Shown in pieces: positions 1 to 13,154 of a DNA stretch of 64,000 nt; position 1 is the first letter of the stretch, and the number at the start of each line of letters is the position of its first letter. Position numbers and translations under genes: made by a program. This DNA is from Culex pipiens pallens (taxonomy: Eukaryota; Arthropoda; Insecta; Diptera; Culicidae), in contig NC_068938.1 of NCBI RefSeq assembly GCF_016801865.2, forward strand, positions 219,731,827-219,795,826, in the 5' to 3' direction. Below the pieces are notes generated by a model. The model was given only the letters and a program-made list of their open reading frames with translations. It had not been told where the DNA came from and did no database searches.

Positions 1-29
1 GAAGGAATGATTGTTGAGGCTATTGCAAA

Positions 30-127
30 CCTCTTTTCACACCTAAGCTTCCATCCACCCTGGGATTCGAACTGACGACCTTTGGATTGTGAGTCCAACT
101 GCCTACCAGCGACTCTACCGAGACAGG
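30..127 (-). mobile_element. tRNA-like SINE fragment
   Basis: On the minus strand an anticodon-arm hairpin (TTGGACTCACAATCCAA) is followed by a B box (GTTCGAATCC), as in the second unit of the SINE at 45111-45493. The acceptor stem does not pair, so this is a SINE piece and not a tRNA gene. Confidence 0.6.
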
Positions 128-1039
128 ACAAAAATAGTAACTCGATTTCGACTAACTTTAATCTTTGTCTTTTTTTATTTTTGAAAATAGTGTCCATTAT
201 GGTCCACCTTTAAAAAAAAAACTTCTCAACAATTTTCCTTTTTGATCCGGCCTTTTTCACCACAAACAAGTTTTTTTTTTTAGTTCAAACCTATTGACCC
301 TCAATTTACAATCGATGATATCTTGGAAACCATTAAGCAGATTTTCAATTTAAAAACTTTCTCAACTTTTTGAAAACATATTTTTTGATTTTTGAAATCA
401 AAACGTACATTTAAATATGGCCAAATAACATGATTTGAAATGTAAATCGTGAATTTCAAATGATGAAAATATTTTTTCAGGAGGTTGAGAATTTTCACAA
501 AAAAAAATAAATTTCAATCTCGAATCTTTTGTTAAAAAAAAGGTCCTATAAACACCTTTTTTGCTTTTTGAAATACTTCGGCGGTGAACTCGAAAGCTGA
601 AACTGAAAAAAAAATATTGGACATTTAAAAAAAATACTCTAGATATCATCGATTGAAAATTGGTTTCGTTTTTTTTCCTTAATTTTTATTCTATTCAAGG
701 CCATATCTCAAGAACCAAAGGTCGGATAAACAATGCCCAAAAAATTAATTTCCTTAGCGTTTAAAAAAAACTAGAAACGATGTTAACTCGGTTGTATTTT
801 TTTTAAATTAATTTACAAAAGTTGAAAAAAAAGTAACGATTTTTTTTCTGATGAAAAATGGATTGGGATGCTTTTTATGGTGAATTTTTGATACTTTAAA
901 AAAATCACCTGCACTGGTACTGTCTCTACACTGAATCTTATAACAAATCGAAGGAGATCGCCAACCTCAAGTTTTTGTAATATAAAGTTTATTTGAAAAA
1001 GTGTAAATTTTTATTCCGTGTGCCATTATTTCTCAAATA
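128..1039. other. AT-rich repeat-derived DNA
   Basis: Between about 304 and 662 the ends carry inverted caatcgatgatatct blocks, suggesting a small foldback element. Otherwise homopolymer-rich DNA with no gene. Confidence 0.4.
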
Positions 1040-1240
1040 CTCCTAATTATAACCTAAAAATTTGCCGAGGACACCAACTCGATCAGAAAATCCTTCATCA
1101 AGACACAGTTTTTCGAATATTGGCATATAGTATTTTTTATATAAATTTTTATGAACAGTCCCCAAATTTGTATGGAAACTTGGAGGGAAAAACATTGCAT
1201 CATTTGTTTTTCCCTTTAGTTAGTTTCGACCTAAGGAATC
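1040..1240. repeat. Fragment of the long-inverted-repeat family
   Basis: Carries gaggacaccaactcgatcag and gaacagtccccaaatttgta, diverged copies of the right arm seen at 52690-52800 and 14405-14520. A second short fragment lies near 4371-4410. Confidence 0.5.
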
Positions 1241-3539
1241 AATGGATTAAGTTTTATCCATATAAAAAAAAATTAAAACAGATTTTGCTTGTTTACAACT
1301 TATAAACAAATTAAAAGCTCTGTGTAATGTTTTTTGTAAGTTTATAAACATGAAAGTTTTCATAAACAAAAAAGATCCGATATGCCGATTTATAAGTAAA
1401 CTTTTCTCTTATCAAACAACAAACAAAAAATCAAATCATTAAAAAGACAAAAAATTGGACACATTAAGGAGTGAATAATTTTCTTCAAAAATAATTTTGT
1501 TTTGTAAAATAAAATATAGCAACACACCTTTTTAACTAGAATGTAAATCTAACGTCAAGAAAAAACAAAAAAAATTAGATGTGTTTTTGCTAGGCCAATA
1601 AAAATACATTATCGGGAACATTAATAATCCTTTTCACTTTCAAGACAAATTATTATCGTTACATAAAACAAACGATCTGTCATGATGATTCAATCCCTAT
1701 CGTTCTAGAACGACTAGGATTTTTTTCCTGAATGATAAAAGCAACATTCCTGTTTACAGTTACCTAACATCACTTAGCTGACACACCGTACCCATAGAAC
1801 GCAAAAGGGAGGGGGGAACTATTGCAAACATGAACTACCGGTTCCGCTCTAGCCCCACCTAAGCGCTGTTAAGTATCACGAAAGAATCTATTACACGCAG
1901 AGCAGAAACAAAAAAAGAGCGCACAAACAACAGTGTAACCTGGCGCTCGCGTTCTGCGTTCAACCGATTGATCAATTATTCAAAATCAATTAGCTGGTAA
2001 GACTGGTAGAACATGTACTTGGCAATCGATTGTCGATCGTTTAATCAAGTTGGTAACTGCAACTCCCCATGGTTAAATTCTAAATATCTAGGTTTTCAAA
2101 TGGTACTTAATTTTAAGAATTCCAAATATTGCTTAGACATAAAAGACTCTCTAGAGTCAAGTACTTTCGGGTTAATGACTGACAAAATGCAACAGTTCTT
2201 ACCTGTCCTCGTAGATTCACCCAAGCCCAAGCGAAACAACACTCAGAGGAACTGGAGCCCACCGTCGTCGTCGTCGTCGTTTAACATACACAACTGGTGC
2301 CGGTGCTTTTGCCCGTCGAACCAACCAAGCCACATCGTTGAAACATTTTACCCTGAACTCTTCGGGGTCGTCGCGACGCACTGTCTTCTGTTTCTTCTTC
2401 TTCTCCCTTCTTCCTTTGGCTGCGGGAAGGTCGTCGAAGTCTCGTGACGTCCTACAGCGGAGACGACGTCGAAGGCTGCGTCATCAAGGGGCGGTCTCTG
2501 GAAAATCAGAACCAAAAAGGGGAAAGAAGGTGAGAATGAGGAGAACAACCATATACTACAATGACGGAGGGGGTCATAAAACTAATTTTGCGATATATGG
2601 CTCAGTCACCGACCGATGATGGAAAGCCGACGGTGAAAGTTTATTTTTGGCATGTGTAAAATAGTCGGTGGAAAGACGTCATTTCTAATCTGGCTTCCAG
2701 GAATAATTAAATCGTTAAAAATTGCATGACATCACCACGTGACCTTTCCACCCATGATAAAACCATTAAGGTGGTCCGAATAAAGACAGTAAAAAAAAAC
2801 TTTCAACATTAAAGTTTTAATTAAACCCCTCACCAGCGAAAAACTTAACAATCTCTTTTATAACAAAACATAATCTCGACCCAGACATAACTCTACAGCA
2901 AGTGCTCGTTTTGCGCAGCATACAAGTTTCCCCCGGCGTTTCCTCGTAAATCTAAACCCTCCCCCCCAGCCTGTCGGAAAGTGAGAGTGCCCGTTTGCAT
3001 AATAATTTTATTGCTTGGTCATCTCTCTACCCCTGTGAGTGTGAGTCTGCCAGTGTTGGACAAATACGGGTGTGTGTGGGACCACCATCTAGCGACCATC
3101 AAGGAGCTGAACCACCCGGAGAAAAGAAGAAGCTTGGCAATTAAGGAACGGAACAAATAAAAGCCGAAACGGGCGCGGAATGCCACTTTTTTGCCATGTT
3201 TGATGAATGTGTGTAGACATAAGCTGGGCACTGGAGAAGTCATTAGAGGGCGGATTATGTTTTGGATTTTTGCGATTTTTTGGAAGTTGTAGCTAGCCCA
3301 GCGAATGGACCATGTTAAATGTTCACGATACAATTTCTGGAAACTGTGTTCGACCATGTTTTCTATTTTCTACGAAACAACCAGATATGAACATCATCTC
3401 TTTAATTTCGGTGAATCAGTGAAAAATACAGAGTAATCCTTTAGAAATGTCAGCAATATTCAGAAAATTTGATTAAAACCAGACTATAAATTTTATCAGG
3501 AAATCGACACGAAAAATTTTTTTTTTAGACTAGCCAACA
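1241..3539. other. Unique DNA, GC-richer island at about 2200-2620
   Basis: AT-rich to 1740, then mixed-composition host-like DNA. The 2.2-2.6 kb part has a cgtcgtcgtcgtcgt run and several open frames that overlap on both strands; none has domain-like content or flanking splice signals that persuade me. It may be promoter or non-coding exon DNA of an unseen gene. Confidence 0.35.
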
Positions 3540-3972
3540 GTAACAATAATGCCAAACTATCAGTTTTCAGCAACTGCAATAATCATGCCTGAAATCTCTT
3601 CTCCCAACATTCACTGTCCTTCTTTCGGTTGCAATATTCTCAGCCAAAAGTATTGCCGGTCTCTTTCTCATGTTTAAACAATCCCGTGTGACAAATTCTT
3701 CTCTCTCATTCCCGCATTCACTCCCTTGAATAGAGCGTATCCACAAAAGCCGCCACAAAACAAAATTTGCCAACGCAGTTTAACGGAACGTAGTGCGTGG
3801 TCGGTTCACAATCACCCTCTCGCGTTCTTTAATTGCAGTTTTCGGAGAAAACATAAAAAAAATCGGCGAATGTTTGTGAACGAAGAAAAGAGAAGGAGTG
3901 ATTGAAAGAGCATGGTCTTGCTGCCATCATCATCAAATGATAGTTTTTTTCTATCACTCATTTACAACACTG
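3540..3972. mobile_element. Diverged hAT-type MITE, second copy of the 23030 family
   Basis: Matches 23030-23548 in reverse: ccgccacaaaacaaaa, gcagtttaacggaacgt, gcgtggtcggttc, ctatcactcattt and the end acaacactg. Both ends are degraded and no target duplication is left. Confidence 0.65.
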
Positions 3973-4654
3973 GATAAGCCTTTCCGAATAAAACAAAATT
4001 TCAGGGTAAGTGTTTGATTGAAATCAAACCGGTGTCAAAGATTTTAATTGACTTTTGTAAAATAATCCTTAGTGACGTAAACGCCAATTAATATCAAACT
4101 GTTTTTAATATTATATTAAAATTGACTTAGGCGATTAAGACTAAAACCTTAAACCGATTAGACATATTTTTTTTTCTTTGCCGCTGCATTACTAGAAAAA
4201 GCAGGTGCTGTCCAAATCTGGTTCCAATAATCCACATTAAAAAAAAAAAGTTCATACGTAACTATTATTTTTTCAACTGACGCTTTTAGCCTTACATCAC
4301 TGTTCATTTTAAAAAAAAAAATCTTGATGCATTTTTTTGGAACAGTCATAAACAGTATTTGAAACTTTTCCGAAGACACTGAATCGATCAGAAACTCGCA
4401 TAATACATTTTTTTAAACATTGTTTGTCCGGAAAATTGTTAGTCGACTTGTATAGTAAAATAAAAGATGCGAATTAACTTTTTTAACAAAGGGACAAAAT
4501 TCATCAAATAATGTTTAAAATCATTTTTACTCATAATCATGATTTTTTATAACTGAAGTTGTTTTTTTTTTTTTTGAGAAGCATGAAAATCTGGTTTTAT
4601 TTTGAATTAAATAAATAAGTTAAAAATAAAAATAACATATTTGACACTGCAAAA
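3973..4654. other. AT-rich spacer
   Basis: No gene seen; includes a short long-inverted-repeat fragment near 4371-4410. Confidence 0.4.
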
Positions 4655-4810
4655 AAAAGCAAAGCAATCCACAATCCGGGTCATTTGTGGTCTCTGTTGC
4701 AAGTTTCTGCTCATTTCTAGGCGTCCGAAGGTTATGTGTGGTAAGTCACCCAAAACCTCTTTTACGCAAATGGACCGACGTTTTACTTCCCCATCCGATA
4801 GAAGTCACTG
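4655..4810 (-). mobile_element. SINE tail fragment
   Basis: Shares gtctctgttgcaagtttctg, cacccaaaacctctttta and acttccccatccgat with the SINE at 45111-45493, in the same order. Mid-region is shortened relative to that copy. Confidence 0.6.
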
Positions 4811-5410
4811 CATTGACTTTAAAAATGATACAAAACTTGTAAATTTTATAGATACCTTTAGGGACATCAATAATCCACTCGCAACAAAAAAAAAAGTTTT
4901 CTATTACTTTTTTTTCAAATTGATAAAAATTCTGACATTTTCTATTAAACAGATGGTTGCTTAGAAACAGCACCTTAAATTTTTTTTGACAAAAGTGATT
5001 TTTTATAGTACTTGTTATTGAATTTTTAAACTGTCAAAATATGAAACATTTTTGAAATTTTTGAAATTTGGATTTTTCCAAATTTCAAAATTAAGCCTAG
5101 CCTTTGACCCTTTCAAACTTTTCAAAAAGAGTTCAAACGCTTAGCTCGAACTAACTTACAAGCATGATCATTATTTTTGCTGAAATAGAATTATAAAATT
5201 TATTTTTGTCAATGGCGAAAAAATAACAAAAAAGCCAGAAAATTATTTTCTCATGAAAAATTATTCAAAATTTTTGTTATGTTCATTTCTAGACTTTTTG
5301 TATAAAGTCTTATAGACAAATGTAAACCTTGAGTGTATCCCACTTACTCCTATGGACATTGACATAAGGGACATGAGGGGGATATTCTTAGGGAGATACT
5401 TTACATTTGT
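4811..5410. other. AT-rich spacer
   Basis: No gene or clear repeat seen. Confidence 0.4.
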
Positions 5411-5570
5411 TTAACCCTTCAAGGCCAGAGTTTTCAAAAAAATATTTTGTATTCTAATGATGAGACAATGATGATGAATGATGAATGATGAAATGATGAT
5501 GAACATTATAGGTTAGTTTAAAAAAATGAGTGTTGGGTCATATATGACTCATCAGGACTGAAAGGGTTAA
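5411..5570. mobile_element. TTAA-flanked MITE with CCCTTCA ends
   Basis: TTAA at 5411-5414 and 5567-5570 flank a 152-bp body whose ends are CCCTTCAAGGCC and, inverted, CCCTTTCAGTCC. Contains a gatgatgaatgatgaatgat slippage run. The ends and TTAA target fit piggyBac-type MITEs. Confidence 0.7.
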
Positions 5571-5899
5571 ATGACCTTATAAAAAAAAAATCTAGATTTC
5601 AAATGTGTGATTTGAACTTGGTTTTGAATTTAACATTTATTTTAACAAATTATTCTAATCGACGCTTGTGTGCTTCTTACACGTGTGCTGTTTAAAGATA
5701 TGGCGTGTTACAATATAGCACACAGGCGACATAATGATGGCATCAATTGCTGTTAAGACATCAGACAACCTAGATTAAATGATTTTAGTAAAACTCTAAA
5801 ACAAACACGTAACTCAATTTTCATTTCCAACAGTAAACAAATATAACTTCTCAAAGTGACAAAAATTACAATAACTTATCGAACACTTCTTGTCCCACC
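5571..5899. other. AT-rich spacer
   Basis: No gene seen. Contains tatagcacacaggcgac near 5735, loosely like the ends of the 23809 element. Confidence 0.3.
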
Positions 5900-6040
5900 C
5901 GTGTGGACAAACGGACCGCGCACTGGACTCACAATCCAGAGGTCGCCGGTTCGAATCTAAAATTCTTTGTGTAAATATGGGTATTCGGCGCCGTCGCTTG
6001 GTACTAGCAATGGTGGCCGACAGCTATAAAGTCAACTTCG
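5900..6040 (+). mobile_element. tRNA-derived SINE, second type
   Basis: A tRNA-like head with anticodon arm (CTGGACTCACAATCCAG) and B box (GGTTCGAATC), followed by a body (tattcggcgccgtcgcttgg) unrelated to the other SINE. No matching acceptor stem, hence not a tRNA gene. Confidence 0.55.
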
Positions 6041-7560
6041 TTTTTTTATCGAACACCTCTTAGTTATGGTTTTTATAACCTTTTTAACTTGTAAATCAAC
6101 AAAATGGCACACCTCCTCAATTATCAAGTTCAGTCGCTATCCTTCGCTGGGTTAAAGGTAACCACTGACAAAGGTCCAAGCCTGCGGAGGCTTCACTCTC
6201 TGCAGTCACATGAACTGGGCGTCACAAGGAGATGCCGACACGCGGTGCCACGGCCTAGGTCATTCCGCGCCGTGATGACAACGTATAGTTGTCTGGTGGT
6301 GCTCCTGCCCTTTTCAAGCTCTCTGTATCTCAAAGGATTGCTTTTTAATTGAGACGTTCCACCGGGGTTGAGGTTTTCATGTTGTGACACGACTAGCTCG
6401 AGGGACGATTCATGACATGTGGAACAATGCGTGTCATCGGTCACGGTTATCCCAGGGAGGACAATTGATTGAGTTTTGAGTCGTAATTTTGCTATGCTAA
6501 TTTTATCGCACAGATAAGTGCGCAACTGTGCGCGATGTTGCGAAAACATCAAGGTGGAAAATTTGTCCTCAAGCGTTAAACTTGCATACCAACGATGCCA
6601 ATTATGCATCAAGCAGTGCAAGTGATGTGGTTGTTTTGTAGATGTGATGATAAATAAAGTAAACGTAGCTTTTATTTACCGCTTCTTAAGACACGAATTC
6701 AGAATGAACCAATATCAATTTTATGATTTATGCCGGACAGGTGGAAATTGTCCATACCCAGCATACCAGGAAGATATGATCTGCACAAGAATCTGTCTTC
6801 AACGCAGCACACCTCAACTTCAGTAAGTCTGACTAACTCAAAGATCGTTCAAGCTTCGTCTACAACGCTGTACAAGTTGTACAATTTCGCAAGATTTTCC
6901 TTTCGAAGGAAAACCACTCTCAAATGCCACAACCGGATTGACTCGACTCCAGCTATACCGACGGGGGGGCTGATTGAGAGCGTTACATTCTGTAGGTTTT
7001 CCGACAGAAACAAGTTTTCATGCAGAGAGAGAAGAAAAAAAAACCGCCAACAAACTGTATACATTTTGCAAAAGAGCTTAACAGAGGGTAGGGTTTGAGT
7101 GGTAATTTGATTTTCCTGTGGTTGACAGACTCGATGACAACGTGGACTTAGAAGGAACTGACACTTTCAAGGCTGGCAAGGGCCCGCAAGAATGTGGCGC
7201 GATCGAGCCCCCTCTCGGGTGTTGTTTGCGTTGGAAAACTAGTTCAGGCTGCTGGTGTTGGTGTCAGTGCTCGTGTTGGTGGTCCAGCGCTAATCGTTCT
7301 GGTTTAGGTGTGTAGTCAGCACACGTGGCTGATAACATCGTGGAGAGTTGATGTCTTTCTAATAACCGGATGTTATGGGTTCATATACCACGTGAAGCAG
7401 AATGATCTGGTCGAGCTGGTTTTGTTATTTTTAGAAGATGATGTAACAAAACAAGTTTTGTTTGAAATACTTTGAAACTGAGAGGATAGGAGTATTTTCT
7501 GGAATGAATTTTACCTAAAAGTTAGTAAAATCTAAAATTACATTTATGTACTTGTATGTT
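6041..7560. other. Unique host-like DNA without identified gene
   Basis: Balanced composition from 6100 to 7330. Open frames up to 142 codons (6621-6193, minus) exist but overlap others on the opposite strand and show no domain, so I do not call them. May be an intron or regulatory DNA. Confidence 0.3.
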
Positions 7561-7960
7561 ACAAAATGAGCCAAGGTGTACTGAGCACTGCAACTTGCGC
7601 TCCATATTTGACATTTAAAAGAGATACCTGTAAATCAGTGCTCTATGGATTTGCCATTTTTGAGGATTTTTGGATTTTTACGAGGTATAACTTTACCGAA
7701 TTTATTGAAGAGAATCTGCTGAAGACTTTTATTTTCCCCCAAAACGTTAACATTTCTTTCAAGGTGAAATGACAACAAGGAACAACTTTACCGAAGACAT
7801 CGAAGTGATTAGACTACTCTTAAGAATTTTAAATAATTTTAACATTTCCAACATTTCCTCCAAATTAAAATGGCAGTATCTGTAAAGAGCTTAGAAGAAT
7901 AAACTAGACTTTATGATTCTTCAGAGATGACAAATCTTTCCGATGTCTTCGGAAAAGTTG
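7561..7960. repeat. Interspersed repeat with 'aactttaccgaag' motifs
   Basis: Repeats of the phrase aactttaccgaa(g) near 7690 and 7785 and cgatgtcttcggaaaagttg near 7939 recall the long-inverted-repeat family's accgaagaca core. Diverged; no ends found. Confidence 0.4.
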
Positions 7961-8660
7961 TTTTTTGCCTTTCTCACCTTACTGAGGAAAGGCTATAAAA
8001 TCACTCGAAAAACGAAATTCTTAATTTGACCTCCTAGACCCACCATCATGTATACATATCGACTCAGAATCAAATTCTGAGCAAATGTCTGTGTGTGTGG
8101 TGGGATGTTGATCAAAAAAATTTGCACTGGATTATTTCGGCACTGGCTGAATCGATTTTGTTAAGTACTTCAAAAGTTATGCTAAAAAACGATTTTAACA
8201 AGAGTCCGGAAGATTGTAAAAAGGGTGGTTTTTGTAAGAAACCCCGTGATGTTATACATTTTAAGAAAGGTATTCAATTGACCTTTCCAACGAGTTCAAA
8301 AGAATGGAGATCTAACGACCTTATCGAAAGTTATAAGCACTTAAGTGTTATTTATGAACTTTTTTGAGGCCGGATCTCAGATATTTTGACAAAAACGTTG
8401 CCCGGATCTATCATGCGACTTTTCGTTGGATAGGTAATTAAAAGACCTTTTCAACGAGTTCAAAAGATTAAATGTCTGACAAGTTATAAGCACATAAGTG
8501 CCCTGAATTATGAAGATCTGACTACCCAATCTGATGGTATGAATAAGTAATCAAGTTGTTAGAACACTGAAAGGTCCACCCTTTTGTATCTATTTTGGAT
8601 AGCATTACCCTCTAAATGTGAGGAAGGCACCAACCACCTAAGGGTGGATTAAGTAACGTT
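7961..8660. repeat. Interspersed repeat of unknown class
   Basis: Begins near gcctttctcaccttactgag and ends gaaggcaccaaccacctaag ggtggattaag before a T tract. It contains two related sub-blocks (aacgagttcaaaagaatgg near 8291 and aacgagttcaaaagattaa near 8453), each followed by aagttataagcac. No transposase frame. Confidence 0.5.
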
Positions 8661-8723
8661 TTTTTTTTTTTGCAACAAGAGTTTATAGCTCTCAAGATTA
8701 AAAAAAAAACATTACATCGTTAA

Positions 8724-8931
8724 GGGTGCACAGCAACCAAGGAAGATGTTGTATTCTTATTCCAAAACCCAATCCAGAAATAATTTGATTAGAAAAATTT
8801 GTTGTTAATCTTTATGGAAATAGTATCTTAGGGGATGAATACAGAAATAAATCAATAGTTCCCGTAGTTGCTTTCTACTTAAAATTCTGTAGCAAAAATC
8901 TGGGTGCAAAAGCTCTGGTTGGTGTGTACCG
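8724..8931. mobile_element. TTAA-flanked MITE, copy of the 32061 family
   Basis: 208 bp with ends GGGTGCACAGCAACCA and, inverted, CGGTACACACCAACCAGAGC. TTAA at 8720-8723 and 8932-8935. Opposite orientation to the copy in octamer array 2. Confidence 0.75.
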
Positions 8932-8935
8932 TTAA

Positions 8936-9842
8936 GCGACTCAAAATTGCACCAATTTTACGAGCTTTCTAACTGTTAAACAATCGGTAAACTGGAAACA
9001 ACCGATTTCGGTAAATTTAAATTAATATTAGGGAGAATTTTTTTACAACCGGTTTTTTACAGCCGTTATGATCATTTTGACAGTTTAGCAATCTAAACTT
9101 TATCGTTTTTTTTTTAATACTAAATTCAGTTAAAACAAATCTAATTGTGGCTTTGATTTAAAAATTCGCCAAAATCAATTTTCAACCATTTTTTGATCTG
9201 TAAAAATCATTGGAAAAGTGACTTGTTATAAGTTAAGAAATCCATGTTTCGATTTTTAAAAAGCATTGGAAAACTGATCTATTAAAAGTTAAGGAAATGT
9301 GTTGGTTGGAAATTTTGCTTGTTTTATGTGACTTTGCCAATGTTTAAAAAAAATATGGGGTCAATATAAGCAGTGTTTTTTACAATTTAAATGATAATGG
9401 AAGTCTACAGTAGACAATGTGAAAAACAAGCGAAAAATTGAAAAAGTGACTAAAAAGTAAAAAGATAGGAAAAGGAAAAACTAGGCAAGCAAAAAGTAAT
9501 GATTGAAGTGCTACCATCTAAGCCAAATACTATCAAAAACAAGAATATAGTTAACTATTTAAATGCAAATAAAAATACTAAAAATCAAACAAGACAAACA
9601 TAAAACAAGAAAAGTAAAGTTTTTCGTAAAACAAAAGTTGCGCAAAACGGGAAGAAGAAAAAATTTCGAAAAAAAATTGGGCATTGGAGGGATAACTTGA
9701 AGATTCGGGTTCTATATTCCGCCAAGATTGTGCCCTGTAATGGAAAAATGGCCACAACTCTGATGTACTACTCATTTTTTTTATTTGGTAGCACTATGTG
9801 TTTGTAAAGGTTCTACAAATGCTGGACCTATTTTCTTACATC
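8936..9842. other. AT-rich spacer
   Basis: No gene seen. The phrase aaaagcattggaaaactga near 9258 repeats aaaatcattggaaaagtga near 9206. Confidence 0.4.
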
Positions 9843-10025
9843 TACACGGAGAAAAATCAGCTCCCAAAATCATGATCAAGTGCTCATGAAATTCGGAACC
9901 ACAAACAAAGCAAATTGCACGGAACGATTGTTTTACCATGGAATTTGAACACTTTGATAGTGGTTTTGAATTTCATGAACGCTTGTTCACAATTTTTGGG
10001 ATCTTATTTTTAAGAATGTTGGCCC
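9843..10025. mobile_element. Small inverted-repeat MITE
   Basis: Left arm cggagaaaaatcagctccca and atgaaattcggaacc recur inverted on the right as attcaaaaccac..., atcccaaaaattg and aagat. Arms are about 60 bp, imperfect. Confidence 0.5.
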
Positions 10026-12923
10026 TTGTTAAAAAAAAATTGGGAACTTTTGTTTGTTTTGATTTATGAAGTGAGTTAGCCAAATTTTCTATATTAAAGG
10101 ACCAATTTGGCATTAAAAACACTCCTTGGGTCTTGAATTGAAACGTGCAAAAATTGCAAATTGAAATGCAAGTGCCAGGAAATTGTTTATGAATTATTTA
10201 TTTATTCTTTATTGCTGTCCTTCCTGTGCTTGCTCTTAATTCCAACATCAACAAGTACTGTGCGGGGCTTGGTTCATTGTATCGATTCAAAGTGACGAAA
10301 CAAAACCCCAAAAACCACCAGCTGGTCGACCTGCCCAAACTAGTCGGCCGAGTGCAGTTGAGGAAATGGCCCAGAAAACGGGTTTATTCAACTGAGCTGC
10401 ACTTGGTCAAGTCTGCAGACGACATTCGTTGGATAAGTAGGTAGGTAGGCACCCCCGCGCAAATGTAATTGCAAAACGAATCGAAGGAAATTCTGAGTCA
10501 ACCTGAACGGGCGGAGACACACCGTAATTCGAGCGTACGGAATGTTACTAGAGTGGATTTCTCCGTGCACAAGAAAAAAAACGAGTTAATGAATTCCATC
10601 CTTTGACGTCAGCAGAAGGTGCTGCTGGAAACGTTTCCACTTCAGTCCCGCTTTTTGTCCGATCTCATTGACTCGAATTACGACAAACTTGCTGACGACG
10701 AACGTTTGTCCCAACTTACGGTGATGGAGATTCTTCCGAGAAGAAAGTCAGAAAAACATCCTCCCAGCAGCCAATATCGGCTATCAATTAACCTTAGTGT
10801 GGTGGGGTTGTCATCATCTTCACAGAAATAATCCGATCTCAGCTCAGAGGAGTAGTGGAGATTTCGAAGTATTTGTGACCAACCTTGACCGTCGTCGGGC
10901 ATCTCGCTAAAATATCGCCACAGCGGCACAAAAAATGGCGTTCAACGCTTTTGCGGCGTGTGCACTTTGTACGCAATCATCGGATGATTTGCACCTAAGG
11001 TGGTTTACCTGGCTGCGTGCGCGTGTGTGTGTGTGCCAGGATACAACTACAACTATACAACACAGTCTTTACAGAAGAATCATGGCCAGACATTGGCCCA
11101 AGATGAGGTCGAGCTTCAAGGAAGATGTGAAATTGCGTCACAAATGTGTTTAAAGTTTTTATTGTAGTGCAGTTTACTTGGTGATGACTTGAGCTTTTGT
11201 TAAGTTACTAGCGGAAATTCCAAGACACCGTCAAGATTTGATGACTGCGAAACTACACAGCAAAAAATATTATGGTTATGTTACATCTCGACGTTGTAGT
11301 GCTAACTTGTCTTGCATCGCTTTTTGACGTTCCGAGAAAAACTCCTTTTTTATGTTTGACCTTGAATAAACTAAAACGATAGCACGCAATGTAAACAATA
11401 ACAAACACGTTTTGTTTGAATGGACGTTCTGTGCATTGTCCCGAAGTTTGGTTAAATTTGGTTGCCGTAGTCCCGAGATATAATTAAAAATGTTTAAAGT
11501 AGTCGGGCATGTACGTGTGTCAAATGCGTTCTGGCCTAAAATCACTTTGGCCAGTTGTCGCACTTACAGCAATTTGCAGGCTGCGTCTAGATAGCACCAT
11601 CAGATCGAAACTTCTTTTAAATGAATATTGACAACAATGCACGGGTTTTGTTGAATATTTCAGAATTGAAATCGAATTTTGGAGATTCTCACATTTCAAA
11701 GGTTCACGTTCACGATCACTATGATATTTAATGAAGTATTTTTTTAGATAATCCCGTTGCATATATATATTCAAGTTCATGTCCTTCAACTCTGGTCAAG
11801 GTCGTTGGGAAGGAAAAATCTCAGAAAAAAATCAACAAGAATCTCACAACATCGCGTTGACCTTATCGGTCATTGTGACCCCATCCAGAGTCAGAGTTAA
11901 AAAATTCACCGCCGTCGCCGCCACCACCAAGGTCGACGACGACGCCTCGCAAAGGCGTGGACTTGCCCATTTGTCAGATCTTCCACGCTTAAATTACCTT
12001 CATCAGCATCAGACCGCGCACCAGAAGAGTTGCGTTGAGAAGTTGAACAAAAACATCCTCGGAAATTAATCGCTCGCCGTACGACGACGTGTGCCCTCGG
12101 CCAGACATCACCGGGCACGAGTTAAGGGTAGGATGGTTTTTTTTCCTTTCTTAGTTTCGTGGTCCAACATAGGACGTGACGTGAATCCTGTGGTTTATTA
12201 TGAAGAACCGGCGCGCGAACTCTTTGTGTTTCACATGCATGCATCGTGTCTGGTTTTAGTTTAGACATGGTTGAGCTGATTTTATCCTCGGTTGATTAGG
12301 CTCAAGTTCTTTGCGAGAAATTCGCAGAAACTATCCAAGTGAGTTTTATTTTAAGCAGAAGGTCCGAAATTAGGAGCCTTTTGTGATAACGAATAAAATA
12401 CTTTTCCCAACTCAATTTAATTTCACTCATTGAAATTTTCAAGTTCTCCTAGCTTCACAAAGAACTTCCAACCCAGGCAGGTCGTCGCCTTTGTCAATCG
12501 TCGTTCCGGCTCATTAGTTGCTGCAGCGGTGTGTGGCGGCAAGTTCTAGAACCCCACCACTTTGCCGGCTCCCCGATAAATCTCTCTGATTGCGTAGGGA
12601 GTTTCGTAATTTTTCTTGGCTTTGAGCACTCCTCCTCTGATGGATTTGAAGAGCCGGTAATGGATGCACGCGCTACTGCTGCTTAATTTCATCAACTGGT
12701 GTACCATACGGCGAGGTAGAACTTTTCTGATTGAATTTCATGGTTCGAAGGAACTTGCTTGTTTCATTGATGTATTTGGTGCTTTGATATGGAAACAATT
12801 AGATAATTACGGTACGAGGTTCAAGTAAAATTTAAGTCAAGATTTCTTTTGAAAAGGATTTTAAAATATTGTTTTGGTCAAATGCAAAAAATAACCATAA
12901 CATGTAAGCTTAAAATGTAAACC
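10026..12923. other. Unique host-like DNA with several GC-richer islands
   Basis: Islands at 10.23-11.16, 11.8-12.15 and 12.46-12.72 kb with mixed composition, a gtgtgtgtgtgtg run near 11030 and a tatatatata run at 11761. Short frames occur on both strands; none has a recognisable domain. Possibly introns and enhancers of a long gene whose coding exons lie outside. Confidence 0.3.
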
Positions 12924-13136
12924 CGAGCAGACGGAAACAACTCTGTAATAACATGTTTTGATATTGTTCAATACTAGACCAATAACATGTTATGTTATTT
13001 ATAACAAGATATGTTATTCGCCGTTATGATTTTTTTGTTGTTATTGAATTGTTATTGTAATAACAGACTTATAACACATTGAGTTATCCTTCGAACAAAT
13101 CATTGTTATTTATATTTGTTATTTTAACAACTGCCC
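12924..13136. mobile_element. MITE with CCCGAGCAGACGG end (shortened copy)
   Basis: Left end CCCGAGCAGACGGAAA and the interior ttatgttatttataacaaga match the copies at 17814 and 21285. The right end stops at aacaactgcccggg, lacking the second half. Confidence 0.65.
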
Positions 13137-13154
13137 GGGAACAGAGAGTTGACT

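Noticed and set aside
6193..6621. 142-residue minus-strand protein
   Set aside because: No domain, no splice signals, and a competing frame on the other strand; not convincing.
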